Source: Syngnathus acus (taxonomy: Eukaryota; Chordata; Actinopteri; Syngnathiformes; Syngnathidae). Taken from it: 64,000 nt of DNA. Location of the stretch: contig NC_051089.1 in NCBI RefSeq assembly GCF_901709675.1, forward strand, positions 18,536,008 through 18,600,007, read 5' to 3'. Position 1 is the stretch's first letter, and each line of letters begins with the position of its first letter. Position numbers and translations under genes: made by a program. The notes beneath the pieces are model-generated. The model saw only the letters and a program-made list of their open reading frames with translations. It was not told where the DNA came from and ran no database searches. Below are positions 41,433-52,616 of this stretch, piece after piece.

Positions 41433-41798
41433 GGGCGCTCACTGTCTCATTGCTTTAAGAGCGTCTTTGTGTTTTAGAATGGCTTTACTGCTCCCACTTG
41501 CTTTCTTTGGAGGCATGATTAGGGGTTAATACATTCCTCAAAGTAACGAAAATACAATAACGAACGGAGTCAGTCGTTATCCGGGCCGCGCGGTCGGGTT
41601 TTCTCGGGTCCTTTTGGCTCATCTCGCGAGGTTTGACCTCCGAACTTTGTTCAACAACCGAAGCAAAAAAATCTCGAATTTTGCGTTCGAATTCCGATTT
41701 GTTCGAGAACCGGGACGTTCGAAAACCGAGATTTGACTGTATTTGCTTAGATTTGCCCTGCCTCAGAAATTCACTTAATGACAATGTGACTAGGCTAA
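41433..41798. other. Repeat-like sequence, unassigned
   Basis: It contains TTCGAGAACCGGGACGTTCG and related TTCGAA-type motifs typical of a degraded fish repeat, without definable ends. The coding frames here are short and lack motifs. Confidence 0.4.
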
Positions 41799-42161
41799 TA
41801 CCGTATTTTTCGGACTAAAAGTAGCTCCGCAATACAAGTCGCACCGGAGTATAAGTCGCATTTTGGGGGAAATTTATTCAACAAAATCCAACACCAAAAA
41901 CAGACATGAACCAGCAACAGGCTAACGCTACGGTATGCTAACGTGACATAAACACAAATGAGAAGCTGAGAACGGGCCTGATGTAAGATTAACACTTATT
42001 CAAATAACTATAAGATACATAACACCTTTATCAAACCATCTGTGTCACTCCAAATTATTAAAGCCATCGATCGAGTTCGTCCTCCTTTATGAAAACAAGT
42101 TCAACGTCAGCGGCGCGTTGCAGATCAAATTTTTCTACAGGCCCAAATAATATATAAACTA

Positions 42162-42757
42162 CTGTATTTATTCTAATTATCGCCCAGGGCGAAGGTTTAT
42201 GTCCATGTTTATGTTTATGGGCGATTAATAGAAACAAACACTTTTTGTCCGATCGCCAAGGGTCACTGAAATGGGCGATATGTATATTTTCCTTATGTAG
42301 TATGCAATACCTGCATCTCACTGGTGTTCTTAACACTAGAACAGCAGCTGTTTTCATCTACCTCTAACAGCGGGGTGCGTCAATTGATGCTCCATCGATG
42401 TGACACGTTACCGTCGCACATCACATGTTGCGCCCGTCGTTATCGCGATCGTCTTGTTCGAGCGCACGCCCCGATAACGTAATTGTGTGAGGATATTGTA
42501 GCGGAGTGACGAGTGTAATTGTATCATAGTTTATGGAGAAAAACAATTTAAAAGGGACATTCGACGTGCTGTCAAATCAGTCATATTTAAACTTGCGCAA
42601 TGACGTCGGCATGCGGTCGCGGAGGAAAACGTAAGTTTTGGGGGGAATTTTTAGCAGCATGAGCGATAATTAAAGGTATCAATGTTTTTTATTTACGTCA
42701 TCGCTAACACACACTGGGCGATTATTAGAATATGGGCGATAATTAGAATAAATACGG
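42162..42757. mobile_element. TA-flanked MITE (ATTATCGCCC ends), 596 bp
   Basis: Terminal repeats CTGTATTTATTCTAATTATC and GATAATTAGAATAAATACGG lie between TA at 42160-42161 and 42758-42759. There is no coding sequence inside. Confidence 0.88.
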
Positions 42758-43099
42758 TATGTATGAAATAACAATATTATAAACAACAATTTAATCAAAC
42801 TATCCGTGTCACTCCAAATCTTTAAATCCAATGGAATCTTCGTCTTGTCACTTAAAAAAAAAAAAAAAAAACACGCACACACACGGCTGTTGACACCGGA
42901 AAGACTATGTGCGCTGCTGACCTCAGACTAGATATATCAAATAAATGTAATATAAAGAAAATTTTTAACAAACCATCCGAGACACTCTAAATCATTAAAT
43001 CCATCGGAATATTTATCCTGTGTAAAAAAAAAAAAGAAAAATACACAGCTGTTGACGCCGGACTACGTGGGCTGCTAACGTCAGACTAGATATATCAAA

Positions 43100-43419
43100 A
43101 AGTTAAAGTTAAAGTTAAAGTCCCAATGATCGTCACACACGCATCTGGGTGTGGTGAAATTTGTCCTCTGCATTTAACCCATCCCCGTGTGATTTTAATC
43201 CATCCCCTGGGGGAGAGGGGAGCAGTGAGCAGCAGCGGTGCCGCGCTCGGGAATCAGTTGGTGATCTAACCCCCCAATTCCAACCCTTAATGCTGAGTGC
43301 CAAGCAGGGAGGCAATGGGTCCCATTTTTATAGTCTTTGGTATGACCCGGCCGGGGTTTGAACCCACAACCTTCCAGTCTCAGGGCGGACACTCTACCAC
43401 TAGGCCACTGAGCTGGTCT
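43100..43419 (-). mobile_element. tRNA-derived SINE, copy 2
   Basis: The same SINE as at 18503-18811 in reverse. The tail AAAGTTAAAGTTAAAG is at 43102-43120 and the tRNA-like head with B box (GGTTTGAACCC read on the plus strand) is at 43354-43364. Confidence 0.9.
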
Positions 43420-44298
43420 ATATAATAAATATAATAATGGTCTATATAATAAATATAATAAATGTTATATAAACAAGAATTTCAACGAACCATCCGTGTC
43501 ACTACAAATCATTAAATCCACCGGAATATTATTCTCTGTGTCAAAAAAAAACAAAAAAACAGCTGTCAATTCCGGACCTATGTGTGCCGCTAATGTCAGT
43601 CTCGTCATCAGCTGCGGCCCCAATTATTCCACAGATCTAGTATATAACTATATTGTAGCTTTACCAAAGTACCAGGCAAGACGTGGGTTTGGTAACCGGC
43701 TCTTTATTTCACAAATCAAGAGCTCAACATATAAGCCAACACACGCAAGCGCCCTGGATCGCTCCCCCCCCTCCCCTGCTGCCTTCACGGGCTCCCTAGA
43801 CAATCAGAAATTACTGAAGTCTAACAACATACACGTTGCTACTCTAAATAAACTATATGTCAAATAGCTATGACATAAATAACAAGTTTATCAAATCATC
43901 TGTGTCACTCCAAATCATAAAATCTCCCGACTTCGGAAGTCGGTGAACGGAACTCATTGTCATTGAGGTTCCAATTATTCCACAGCCATAGTGCGCCCTC
44001 ATGCGGTTTAAAGTGAAAATAACATGTGAAGTGATCAACTATACTAGTAAGTAAGTAATGTGTTAATGATCAAGTAAAAATTTGTGAAAAAATTCACATA
44101 TAAGTCGCTCCTGAGTATAAATCGCCCCCTCACCCAAACTATGAAAAAAAACCGCGACTTATAGTCTCTAAAATTACGGTAAACCCTTTTTTTTTTCATT
44201 GTAAATAAAAATTGCATTTTTCATGCTTTGATTTTTTTTTCATGAATGTACCCTTTTCAACATTGGCATAATTTTTGATTGTTTCTTTCATGTTTCAG

Positions 44299-44405
44299 CA
44301 AAACACATCATCAAGATTGATGGAAAAGCGGGTCTCTTCAAAGGGCTCGGTCCAAGGCTTTGTGCGGGCACCATCGGCACCGTTGTGCATAGTAAAATTG
44401 CGCAG
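44299..44405 (+). CDS. mtch2: mtch2 exon 3
   Basis: The 107-nt exon has acceptor CATGTTTCAG|C and donor CAG|GTATGC. With one base from exon 2 it encodes AKHIIKIDGKAGLFKGLGPR followed by LCAGTIGTVVHSKIAQ and leaves phase 0. The IDGKAGLFKGLGPRLC block is the carrier-type loop conserved in MTCH2. Confidence 0.95.
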
Positions 44406-44487
44406 GTATGCTTGTTTTGAGCGTCATAGCTAAAGATTATTATTCAGATAACAACTAGCACATCAACCAGCCACAATCTAATGCTCA

Positions 44488-44650
44488 ATTTAGAATAGAA
44501 TAGATCTTTCTTGTCATTGTCACATGTACAACAAAATTAAAAGTGCCAACCGATCAGTGCATCTGCTAAAATAAAAAAATAAAAAATAAAAGCTAAAAGA
44601 CTATACAAACTAAAAACCACACAAAAGAACATACACAAACAAGTGACATG
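44488..44650 (-). mobile_element. LINE 3' tail fragment
   Basis: TTTAGAATAGAATAGATCTT and the following UTR match the 3' end of the LINE at 30163-31292. No RT sequence is left, so this is a severely 5'-truncated insertion. Confidence 0.8.
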
Positions 44651-45060
44651 GAGGGTAAGGAAAGAATTAAGAATTTGAGAATAAATGAATAAAAAAAGCG
44701 TATGAAGCCAGCTTTGTTTCTCCAAACTTTAACTGCTTTTGACCTGCAACAACAATGTGCATTTACTTAATTGAAAAATGAAAATCCAAACTATACCCTG
44801 ATTGCTTGTTTCGCTGTTTTTGCGGCTGAAGCAATGTTTGACCTACTGCATACTCAATGTGCATCCTCAGAGTATGTTCTTGTCAGTCTGCACTGCAGCC
44901 ATTTAATAAATGTATACTAGTAAGTGACAAAACATGAGGGTTGCAATCTTAATGCTGTACTATTCATCTGTTACAGGTAAGATCACATACTGACCCAACC
45001 ACCAGCACCACCCTCTACCGCCACAAACACCCGAAGAACCAAAATTGAGTTAAAACGATT
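44651..45060. other. No recognisable feature
   Basis: Intron 3 sequence without motif or repeat that I can name. Confidence 0.55.
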
Positions 45061-45739
45061 TACCGTATTGGCCCGAATATAAGATGACCCCGATTATAAG
45101 ACGACCCCCTCTTTTTCAAGACTCAAGTTTGAAAAAAGACTTTTTGAACACCAAATTTAATTTTTATACAGACGTAACATTCAGAGTTATTCAAATAACT
45201 ATTACATAAATAACAAGTTTATAAAACCATCTGTGTCACTCCAATTCAGTAAATCCATCGATCGTCCTTTATGGAAACGATGCCGCGTATGCGCCGCGCC
45301 GCCTAAATATTCAAAATATTCCACAGACCCATATAACGATATATGAAGTATATATCAAATAACTATCATATAAACAACAATATTATCAAACCATCTGTCA
45401 CTCCAAATCATTAAATCCATCGATCAAATTCCTCGTCCTTTGTCAACAACACCGCGCGTGCGCCCTGACGTCAGCCTCGTCGTTATTCCACAGATCTAGT
45501 ATATAACTATATTGTAGCGTTAACAAAGTACAAGGAAAGACGTGGGTTTGGTAAACGTCTCTTTATTTAACAAAACAAGAGTTCAACGAGCCAACAAGTA
45601 CTGAACTGTAACGATAAAAACATATACAAGTTGCTATACGAAATAAAATATATCAAATAACTATAACATAAATAGTTCACCACCACACGGCCCCAAGCAC
45701 CGGCGTCGACTTCCAGGTGTGTGGCGGCATGGACTTCCA

Positions 45740-46050
45740 TCACCGGAGGTGGCACTTCCAGCCATGGAGGTGGAAGAGAGCTCCATAGAATAGGACCGGG
45801 CGTGCGTAAAAGCCATGTCCGAGCCCCATCCACCGTCCCCGGACAGCCACCCGGCCGAGCGCCGGCCTCCGACTTCCATCCACAGAGGTGAAAGAGAGCT
45901 CCGTAGAGTAGGACCGGGCGTGCGTAAAAGCTATGTCCGAGCCCCATCCACCGTCCCTGGACAGCCACCCGGCCGAGCGCCGGCCCCCGAATTCAATCCA
46001 CGGAGGTGAAAGAGAGCTCCGTAGAGTAGGACCGGGCGTGCGTAAAAGCC
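45740..46050. repeat. 118-bp GC-rich minisatellite, locus 1
   Basis: ACCGGGCGTGCGTAAAAGC recurs at about 45794, 45913 and 46031 (spacing 119 and 118). Units contain CACCCGGCCGAGCGCCGGCC. Frames of 64-133 codons on both strands are open only through the repeat. The same units recur at 49620-49890. Confidence 0.85.
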
Positions 46051-46988
46051 GTAATAGTTTTTCAAACCTTCTGTGTCACTTCAAATCATTAAAACCTTCA
46101 AACTCTTAGTCCTCCGTGTCACCTACAAACAAAGCCGCTAATGATGCCGGTAGTACGCGGGGCCCTTCGTCATCCCGTGATCGAATCTTTGCCCTTTATG
46201 TAAACAACCGCCGCGCCGCGCCACTGACGTCACTTGAAATTCAAATTACAGTAATCCCTTGTTACATCGCGGTTCGTTTATCGCAGTTTAACTTTTTTTT
46301 TTTTTTTGAATTTTAAAAATTTGTGAAAAAAATTCACATACAAGTCGCTCCTCAGTATACGTCGTCCCCCCACCCAAACTATGAAAAACAAACGCGACTT
46401 ATAGTCCGAAAATTACGGTATATACTCACTTTGTGTCAAAGACGCACACGATCACAGCAACATACTGAATCGATTATGAGCGCGCCGGACCTGTCAATCA
46501 AACGGCACGCACACGAAGCAAACCGCGATCGGACAAATGGCACAACAGTGGACAGTAGTAACAATGAAATGTATATACCGTAATTTTCGGACTATAAGTC
46601 GCTCCGGAGTATAAGTCGCATCAGCCATAAAATGCCCAAAAAAGTAAAAAAAAAACATATATAAGTCGCTCCGGAGTATAAGTCGCATTTTGGGGGGCAA
46701 TTTATTCGACAAAATCCAACACCAAGAACAGTCATGAACGAGCAACAACAGGCTAAACGATAGGTATGCTAACGTGACATAAACACAAACTAAGAGCTGA
46801 GAACGGCCCTGACGTAAAATTCAGAGTTATTAAAAAAACTATTACATAAATAACACGTTAATAAAACCATCTGTGTCACTCCAATTCATTAAATCCATCA
46901 ATCGTCCTTTGTCAACAATGCGTGCGCGCCGCTGACGGCTCTTGCACTTCAAAATATTCCACAGGCCCATATAACGATATATAAATTA

Positions 46989-48596
46989 CCGTATTTTCCG
47001 CCCTAAAAGGCGCACCTAAAAACCTAAAATTTTCTCAAAAGCCGGCAGTGCGCCTTATAGGCCAGTGCGCCTTATATATGGATCAACTGATGAATTTGTT
47101 GATCCATACTGGTTGTACACAGTGCTCTGCCAAAATGTTTCAGTACGTTTTAGTACGACTAGTAAATTACAAGGTCGCATCGCTTCCCAGCATTACGGCA
47201 ACTGTAGTCAGGGGGCGTCACCGAATAGCTGTTGTACCCGCGAGGCTATTTCATGTCAAAATAGGCTGCTCTGTTAATGTTTCGAGTAAATCTACGGATC
47301 GATATGGAAGGGAAACATAGGTAAGTAGTACCAATGCGTTAGATCGAACTTTAGTCAGTTCCGATCATTTTATAGGAGATCGTTTGAGAAACGCGATTGT
47401 TTACACTTTGCTGAGGCTCATGGGAGATTGCGAGCTGAGGCTCGTGAGACTTTGCGGATGGCTAATGCTATTGCGATAGCTGCTATACGTACCAGGCTAT
47501 TTCATGTCAAAATAGGCTGCTCTGTTAATGTTTCGAGTAAATCTACGGATCGATATGGAAGGGAAACATAGGTAAGTAGTACCAATGCGTTAGATCGAAC
47601 TTTAGTCAGTTCCGATCATTTTATAGGAGATCGTTTGAGAAACGCGATTGTTTACACTTCGCTGAGGCTCATGGGAGATTGCGAGCTGAGGCTCGTGAGA
47701 CTTTGCGGATGGCTAATGCTATTGCGATAGCTGCTATACGTACCAGGCTATTTCATGTCAAAATAGGCTGCTCTGTTAATGTTTCGAGTAAATCTACGGA
47801 TCGATATGGAAGGGAAACATAGGTAAGTAGTACCAATGCGTTAGATCGAACTTTAGTCAGTTCCGATCATTTTATAGGAGATTGTTTGAGAAACGCGATT
47901 GTTTACACTTTGCTGAGGCTCATGGGAGATTGCGAGCTGAGGCTCGTGAGACTTTGCGGATGGCTAATGCTATTGCGATAGCTGCTATACGTACCAGGCT
48001 ATTTCATGTCAAAATAGGCTGCTCTGTTAATGTTTCGAGTAAATCTACGGATCGATATGGAAGGGAAACAAAGGTAAGTAGTACCAATGCGTTAGATCGA
48101 ACTTTAGTCAGTTCCGATCATTTTATAGGAGATCGTTTGAGAAACGCGATTGTTTACACTTTGCTGAGGCTCATGGGAGATTGCGAGCTGAGGCTCGTGA
48201 GACTTTGCGGATGGCTAATGCTATTGCGATAGCTGCTATACGTACCAGGCTATTTCATGTCAAAATAGGCTCTGTTAATGTTTCGAGTAAATCTACGGAT
48301 CGATATGGAAGGGAAACATAGGTAAGTAGTACCAATGCGTTAGATCGAACTTTAGTCAGTTCTGATCATTTTATAGGAGATCGTTTGAGAAACGCGATTG
48401 TTTACAGAGGGCTCGTTGGTTATTGGCTAGTGGATGCATACCGCAACCCTAGTCAACCTCAGTTTGATGCAGTATAGCTTCTATTTTATGCGCCTTATAA
48501 TCCGGTGCGCCTTATATATGGACAAAGTTTTAAAATGGGCCGTTCATTGAAGGTGCGCCTTATAACCCGGTGCGCCTTTTAGGGCGGAAAATACGG
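46989..48596. mobile_element. TA element (CCGCCCTAAAAGGCGC ends) carrying a 251-bp array
   Basis: Ends CCGTATTTTCCGCCCTAAAA and (inverse) TTTTAGGGCGGAAAATACGG are flanked by TA (46987-46988, 48597-48598). Bases 47079-47120 (GATCAACTGATGAATTTGTT) recur in reverse in the related element at 53963-57116. It contains no transposase. Most of its length is the tandem array. Confidence 0.87.
47245..48416. repeat. 251-bp tandem array, about 4.7 copies
   Basis: GCTATTTCATGTCAAAATAG starts at 47245, 47496, 47747, 47998 and 48249, spaced exactly 251 bp. Units are nearly identical, differing by single bases such as GAGATCG/GAGATTG and ACATAGG/ACAAAGG, plus a 3-bp loss in the last. The homogeneity points to recent expansion. 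The unit length is not a multiple of three, so no repeat protein is implied. Confidence 0.95.
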
Positions 48597-48625
48597 TATA
48601 TATCAAATAACTATTATCTAAGCAA

Positions 48626-49391
48626 TAGGGGTGTAAATCGCGGGTTTTGTCACGATACGATATCATATCGATACAAAGACTCACGATACGATATTTGCCG
48701 ATATCTTAAAGCCTGCTGTGATTCATTCACGATACATCACGATATAGTGCTCCACGATCGATATTTTTTTTCTTTTTTTTTTTAAATAAATATAGAACAA
48801 TATCCTGATTTATAACAATTCATACGCAAAATCAACAAGGTACTGCAAACTCTTTATTTAGGAAATTACAAGAGTATTGTAGTATACAAAGTACTTATTT
48901 TAACACTGAACTTTATCAAATTCCTATATTTTTTCTCATATAAGTAAAGAAAAATGAATATTCTTTCTTTTTTTTGTAATACCATTAACTTTAAAGTGCA
49001 TTACTGAACTATTTATTTACAATAATTTTAATTGTCCGTTGAGCCATCTTTTCTTTGGAATCCAAAGTGCTTCCAAACGAATGACTTGAAGCTCAAAGGG
49101 GAGCGAATTTCCTCGTCTTCTTGGACACTAGCCATAGCACCAGCCCAGGAGCCGCGTAGTTGTCGGCTCCCCTTTCACGTGCCTGCTCTGCTCACAACAC
49201 AACACGCCGCGTACTGCTCCCGGAAAGAGGAAGCAAGCAACAATGAACTGGATTTCAAAATAAAGTCGCGTCTAATGTCCGAGGTCAAACACGGCGATAT
49301 AAATCGATGTTTACGTTTAGCATCGATGCCAATAAATCGTAGAGCATTATATCGATTAATCGATGTGTATCGATGAATCGTTACACCCCTA
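48626..49391 (-). mobile_element. hAT-like element (TAGGGGTGTAA ends), copy 2
   Basis: Reverse-orientation copy of 25165-25930. TAAGCAAT occurs at both edges (48619-48626 and 49393-49400), supporting an 8-bp target duplication. It carries the same transposase N-terminal remnant on the minus strand near 49030-49138. Confidence 0.85.
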
Positions 49392-49619
49392 ATAAGCAAT
49401 AATGTTATCAAACCATCTGTGCACTCTAAATCATTAAATCCATCGATCAAATTCCTCGTCCTTTGTCAACAACGCCGCGCGTGCGCCCTGACGTCAGCCT
49501 CGTCGTTATTCCACAGATCTACTATATAACTATATTGTAGCGTTAACAAAGTTCAAGGAAAGACGTGGGTTTGGTAAACGGCTCTTTATTTAAGAAAACA
49601 AACTTCCAGGCGTGTGGCG

Positions 49620-49890
49620 GCGTGGACTTCCAGCCACGGAAGTGGAAGAGAGCTCCATAGCATAGGACCGGGCGTGCGTAAAAGCCATGACCGAGCCCCA
49701 TCCACCGTCCCCAGACAGCCACCCGGCCGAGCGCCGGCCCTCGACTTCCATCCACGGAGGTGAAAGACAGCTCGGTAGAGTAGGACTGGGCGTGCGTAAA
49801 AGCATTGTCCGAGCCCCATCCACCGTCCCTGGACAGCCACCCGGCCGAGCGCCGGCCCCCGACTTCAATCCACGGAAGTGAAAGAGAGCT
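49620..49890. repeat. 118-bp GC-rich minisatellite, locus 2
   Basis: The same unit as at 45740-46050, with repeats of GACCGGGCGTGCGTAAAAG at about 49666 and 49784. Its presence in both composite copies shows the array predates their duplication. Confidence 0.83.
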
Positions 49891-50739
49891 CCGTCGAGTC
49901 AATCTTTGTCCTTTATGTAAACAACCGCCGCGCCACGCCGCGTCGCGCTGCTGACGCGACGTCGCGCTGCTGACGTCACTTGAAATTCAAATTACAGTAA
50001 TCCCTTGCTACATTGCGGTTCGTTTATCGCGGTTTCACTTTTTTTTTTTTTTTTAACATTTTTGAAAAAAAACACATAAGTCGCTCCTTATAAGTCGCCC
50101 CCCCACCCAAACTATGAAAAAAACCGCGACTTATAGTCCGAAAATTACGGTACTCACTTTGTGTCAAAGACGCACGCGTTCACAGCAACATACTCAGTCG
50201 ATACCAGCAACCTTTAACTTACCGCTGCGCACAAGTGAAAATGGGTATAATGTCTAGACCCCGAATGTAAAACGACCCCCACTTTTTCAGTCTTATTTCA
50301 ATGCAAAAAACGTCTTATATTCGGCCCAATACGGTATTCACAGTACAGCTAGATCAGGGGTGGCCAACCAGTCAGAGACTAAGAGCCATATTTTTTACTC
50401 TGTTACCGCAAAGAGCGCGCGCGCACACACACTCTCACACACACACATACACACACACACACACACACACGCACACACACACACACACGCATACACACCT
50501 TCCGCTCAGCCAAATTTATTGTGTGACATTATCATGTCACGCACTAACATGATAATGACTCCTACAGTAGACCACAGGCCAGTCATTTTCAACAAAGAAC
50601 ATTGTGTGCACTGTCTCACACACACAAACTCTCAGTTCAACAAAGTCAACAAACAAAAACATAATAATTTACAATAGCGTTTTTTCACTTACTATGCATG
50701 TTGCTTAGTACAACTCAGTGCATTCCTTACCTTGAACAA

Positions 50740-51245
50740 TCATCTTCAAATCTGGCTTGTATTCCGTTGTTGCTACTCGAAGCAATTCTTTTTGTCGGAT
50801 GTCTGATACCATTCATTTTAGTTTGTCGTTTTCAGGAGACAAGATTTCAATACCGTCACTGAGGCATTTTTTAACAAACTTCCCTTCATTGTATGTCTTT
50901 GTTCCAAGCCAGTTGATACGATGCAAGCGTGACAGTTTCTGAGTGCTTCGTGATTTTTGGGAAAAACTGTACCTGTTTTTCTGCTTGACTTTTCAAAGTG
51001 TCTAACTTGCGCTTACGAAATCCAGTCCTTTTTGGAAAGTCCTTATCGATATTAACATGATGTGAGCTGAAGTGGCGCTGAAGATTTGACGCTTTGAAAT
51101 GCGCTAATGACGTCTGACATCAGGCAGAATGGGTTGCCATTGCGTTCAACAAAAAATATAAACTTTCCCACTCTGTTAAAAACGTCCTGTGTTCATCTTT
51201 ACCTTTTCTTTTAGCTGTGCATTTTTTCCCTGCCATTTCAAGAGC
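50740..51245 (-). pseudogene. hAT transposase N-terminus (EPM2AIP1/SCAND3-like)
   Basis: The minus strand reads MAGKKCTAKRKGKDEHRTFL, WESLYFLL, NLQRHFSSHH and TLASYQLAW, the order seen at the start of EPM2AIP1/GTF2IRD2-like hAT transposases. There are several stops and at least one frameshift, and the catalytic part is gone. Confidence 0.65.
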
Positions 51246-51415
51246 GAAATTGACACTAATGGAGGATATGCACGTGACGTCACTGACCGGCCGACGGTTT
51301 GTTTGGGTGGCAAAAAGCGGCGGACGCTAATAGGGCCAAGCCTGGTACTGGAGCATTTTTTAGCATTTTATCGGTTGCAGATCGTGGCAGAGTTGTTACG
51401 GAGGCAACTTAAACC

Positions 51416-51625
51416 ATGGTGAAGAGTTGTTGTGCCATAGGGTGTGCCTATCGCTTCCAAAAAAGCGATACCAAGAAGTTATATCAGTTCCCTGCGGACC
51501 ATACCAGAAAGGATAGCTGGGTGGCGGCGCTTCGCAGGGCGGAACATGGTCGCAACAGCTCCAAGCTTTGGAAGCCAACTATCCATTCTTACATCTGCTC
51601 AGATCTCTTTGTGGGAAGTACGTAA
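51416..51625 (+). CDS. THAP-domain exon of the transposon
   Basis: The frame begins at an ATG in context ACCATGG. It holds a THAP zinc finger: MVKSCCAIGCAYRF at the start, FP at about 25-26, W35 (DSW), then WKPTIHSYICSDLFVG. The spacing matches the C2CH THAP pattern except that the usual final H (ICSDHF) is L here. A likely donor lies at 51617 (GGAA|GTACGT). No DDE core follows, so this is an orphan exon. Confidence 0.7.
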   Translation: MVKSCCAIGCAYRFQKSDTKKLYQFPADHTRKDSWVAALRRAEHGRNSSKLWKPTIHSYICSDLFVGST

Positions 51626-51971
51626 TTTTGTTTTATTGACGTCAACATTCATCTGTGAGGTATACTGGATGTAGTGTAAGGTACACATCCACCATCAGAG
51701 GACGCTAGCATGAGTGCCTCTCATAACATTTAAATGTACTCTTTTTATTTATTTTAATGTATGTGATGTTTGTTTTTTACCCTGTGGGCCAAGAGCCTGG
51801 AATAAAGTTTATTATTATTGCTCGGATATTCCCTTTTTCTTGCTGCTACTCTGCCATGACCTAAGGAATGCATAATTACACAGCTTCATTACAGTATGTT
51901 TGTCCAATTGCTAGTTTCTAATAATTAGATTGTTCACATATCTAGAATTATAATATATTATTATTATTATA

Positions 51972-52400
51972 TTATGTGCTGCCATGGCTGGCATCTTCTC
52001 CGTTTCGCTCCACTGGCGGTGACTCAACGGAATGGACATAACCAGCAGTCAGGTAGCGATATCGTTGCAAACTCTTGTAGGCTCTGAGGTCTTCCTTGGT
52101 ATATGGACTTGAACAATCTATCAAATAGCTGTAAATGTCTGGAAATGTTACTGGCGGAAAAGTCGCTTTATCAGAGGACCAAACGCTTGCTGTCCCAGCT
52201 CCTGCTACGCTTGAGCTGGTGGCGTTCTTACTTGGCTTCCACAGCGGATCAACACGAATGTTATATTTTTTTAACTTTTCAATGTATCTCTTGCGGCTTT
52301 CTTGGTCCAACTGGACGAAATAATCACTCACGACACCCACCCAGGCAGCCATCCTCACGAGTCTAGTGGCAGCGGACGAGGCTTTTTGCCACCCAAACAA
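51972..52400 (-). pseudogene. N-terminal part of a SWIM/YqaJ-type transposon protein
   Basis: The frame contains MAAWVGVVSDYFVQLDQESR, KYNIRVDPLW, FPDIYSYLI, SPYTKEDLRAYKSLQRYRYL and TAGYVHSVE. Fish proteins with this N-terminus continue into a SWIM zinc finger and a YqaJ nuclease (recalled, not searched). Only about 130 codons remain here. Confidence 0.6.
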
Positions 52401-52616
52401 TAATGGCTGTGACGTCAGTGCATATCCTCCATTGTTTCCTCGAATGGGTTTGCCCCTCCTCCTTTGCGGGATTTCACCTCATGCGCATGCGCGTTTGACG
52501 AAAATACCATATTTTTGAAGCGAACACGCACAAAAAAAACCCCCCACAAATCTTGATATGAACGTAAAATAGCCGCATGAAACCAGGAAAAGAGCTGCAT
52601 GCGGCTCGCGAACCAC

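Larger units (their letters stand above)
41801..44179. mobile_element. pogo-like TA element with MITE and SINE insertions
   Basis: Ends CCGTATTTTTCGGACTAAAA and (inverse) TTATAGTCTCTAAAATTACGG-like sequence are flanked by TA (41799-41800, 44180-44181). The interior repeats the TCACTCCAAAT...TTAAATCCATCG unit seen at 22540-23230. Bases 42162-42757 and 43100-43419 are insertions. It ends 119 bp before mtch2 exon 3. Confidence 0.85.
46578..50150. mobile_element. pogo-like TA element, second copy of the composite
   Basis: Ends CCGTAATTTTCGGACTATAA and (inverse) TTATAGTCCGAAAATTACGG are flanked by TA (46576-46577, 50151-50152). Subterminal ATAAGTCGCTCCGGAGTATA occurs twice at the left end. Interrupted by 46989-48596 and 48626-49391. 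Confidence 0.82.
45063..50334. mobile_element. Composite TA element (GGCCCGAATATAAG ends), 5.3 kb
   Basis: Ends CCGTATTGGCCCGAATATAA and (inverse) TTATATTCGGCCCAATACGG are flanked by TA (45061-45062, 50335-50336). The interior holds two copies of a pogo-like unit: 45170-46418, which lacks its own left end, and 46578-50150, which has both. After each copy the same sequence follows (ACTCACTTTGTGTCAAAGAC at 46422 and 50152), showing that a segment including flank was duplicated. Inside copy two are the element at 46989-48596 and a hAT at 48626-49391. Confidence 0.75.
51261..52430. mobile_element. ISL2EU-like DNA transposon derivative (THAP + SWIM/YqaJ-type genes)
   Basis: Terminal repeats of about 50 bp (GGAGGATATGCACGTGACGT to TTTGGGTGGCAAAAAGC at 51261-51317, inverse at 52381-52430) are flanked by AT. 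The two halves hold convergent first exons: a THAP domain (plus) and a YqaJ-associated N-terminal domain (minus). ISL2EU transposons are known to encode a THAP-bearing transposase together with a YqaJ-type nuclease; assignment is from this pairing and from memory. Both genes lack their catalytic exons, so this is a deletion derivative. Confidence 0.6.
50355..52615 (-). mobile_element. hAT element with transposase remnant, right end truncated
   Basis: The left end CAGGGGTGGCCAACCAGTCA is followed by a (CA)n tract (50415-50505). Minus-strand transposase remnant lies at 50740-51245. The right part reads GCATGCGGCTCGCGAACCAC and stops at GGGTC where a full end should continue. Bases 51261-52430 are another transposon inserted in it. 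Confidence 0.7.

Noticed and set aside
45567-46009. Proline/arginine-rich frames over the 118-bp minisatellite (both strands; also 49543-49902)
   Set aside because: GC-rich repeats keep several frames open on both strands at once; there is no start context or domain.
47048-48232. Open frames of 70-116 codons across the 251-bp array
   Set aside because: The unit is not a multiple of three, so each frame changes between units; no repeat protein is possible.
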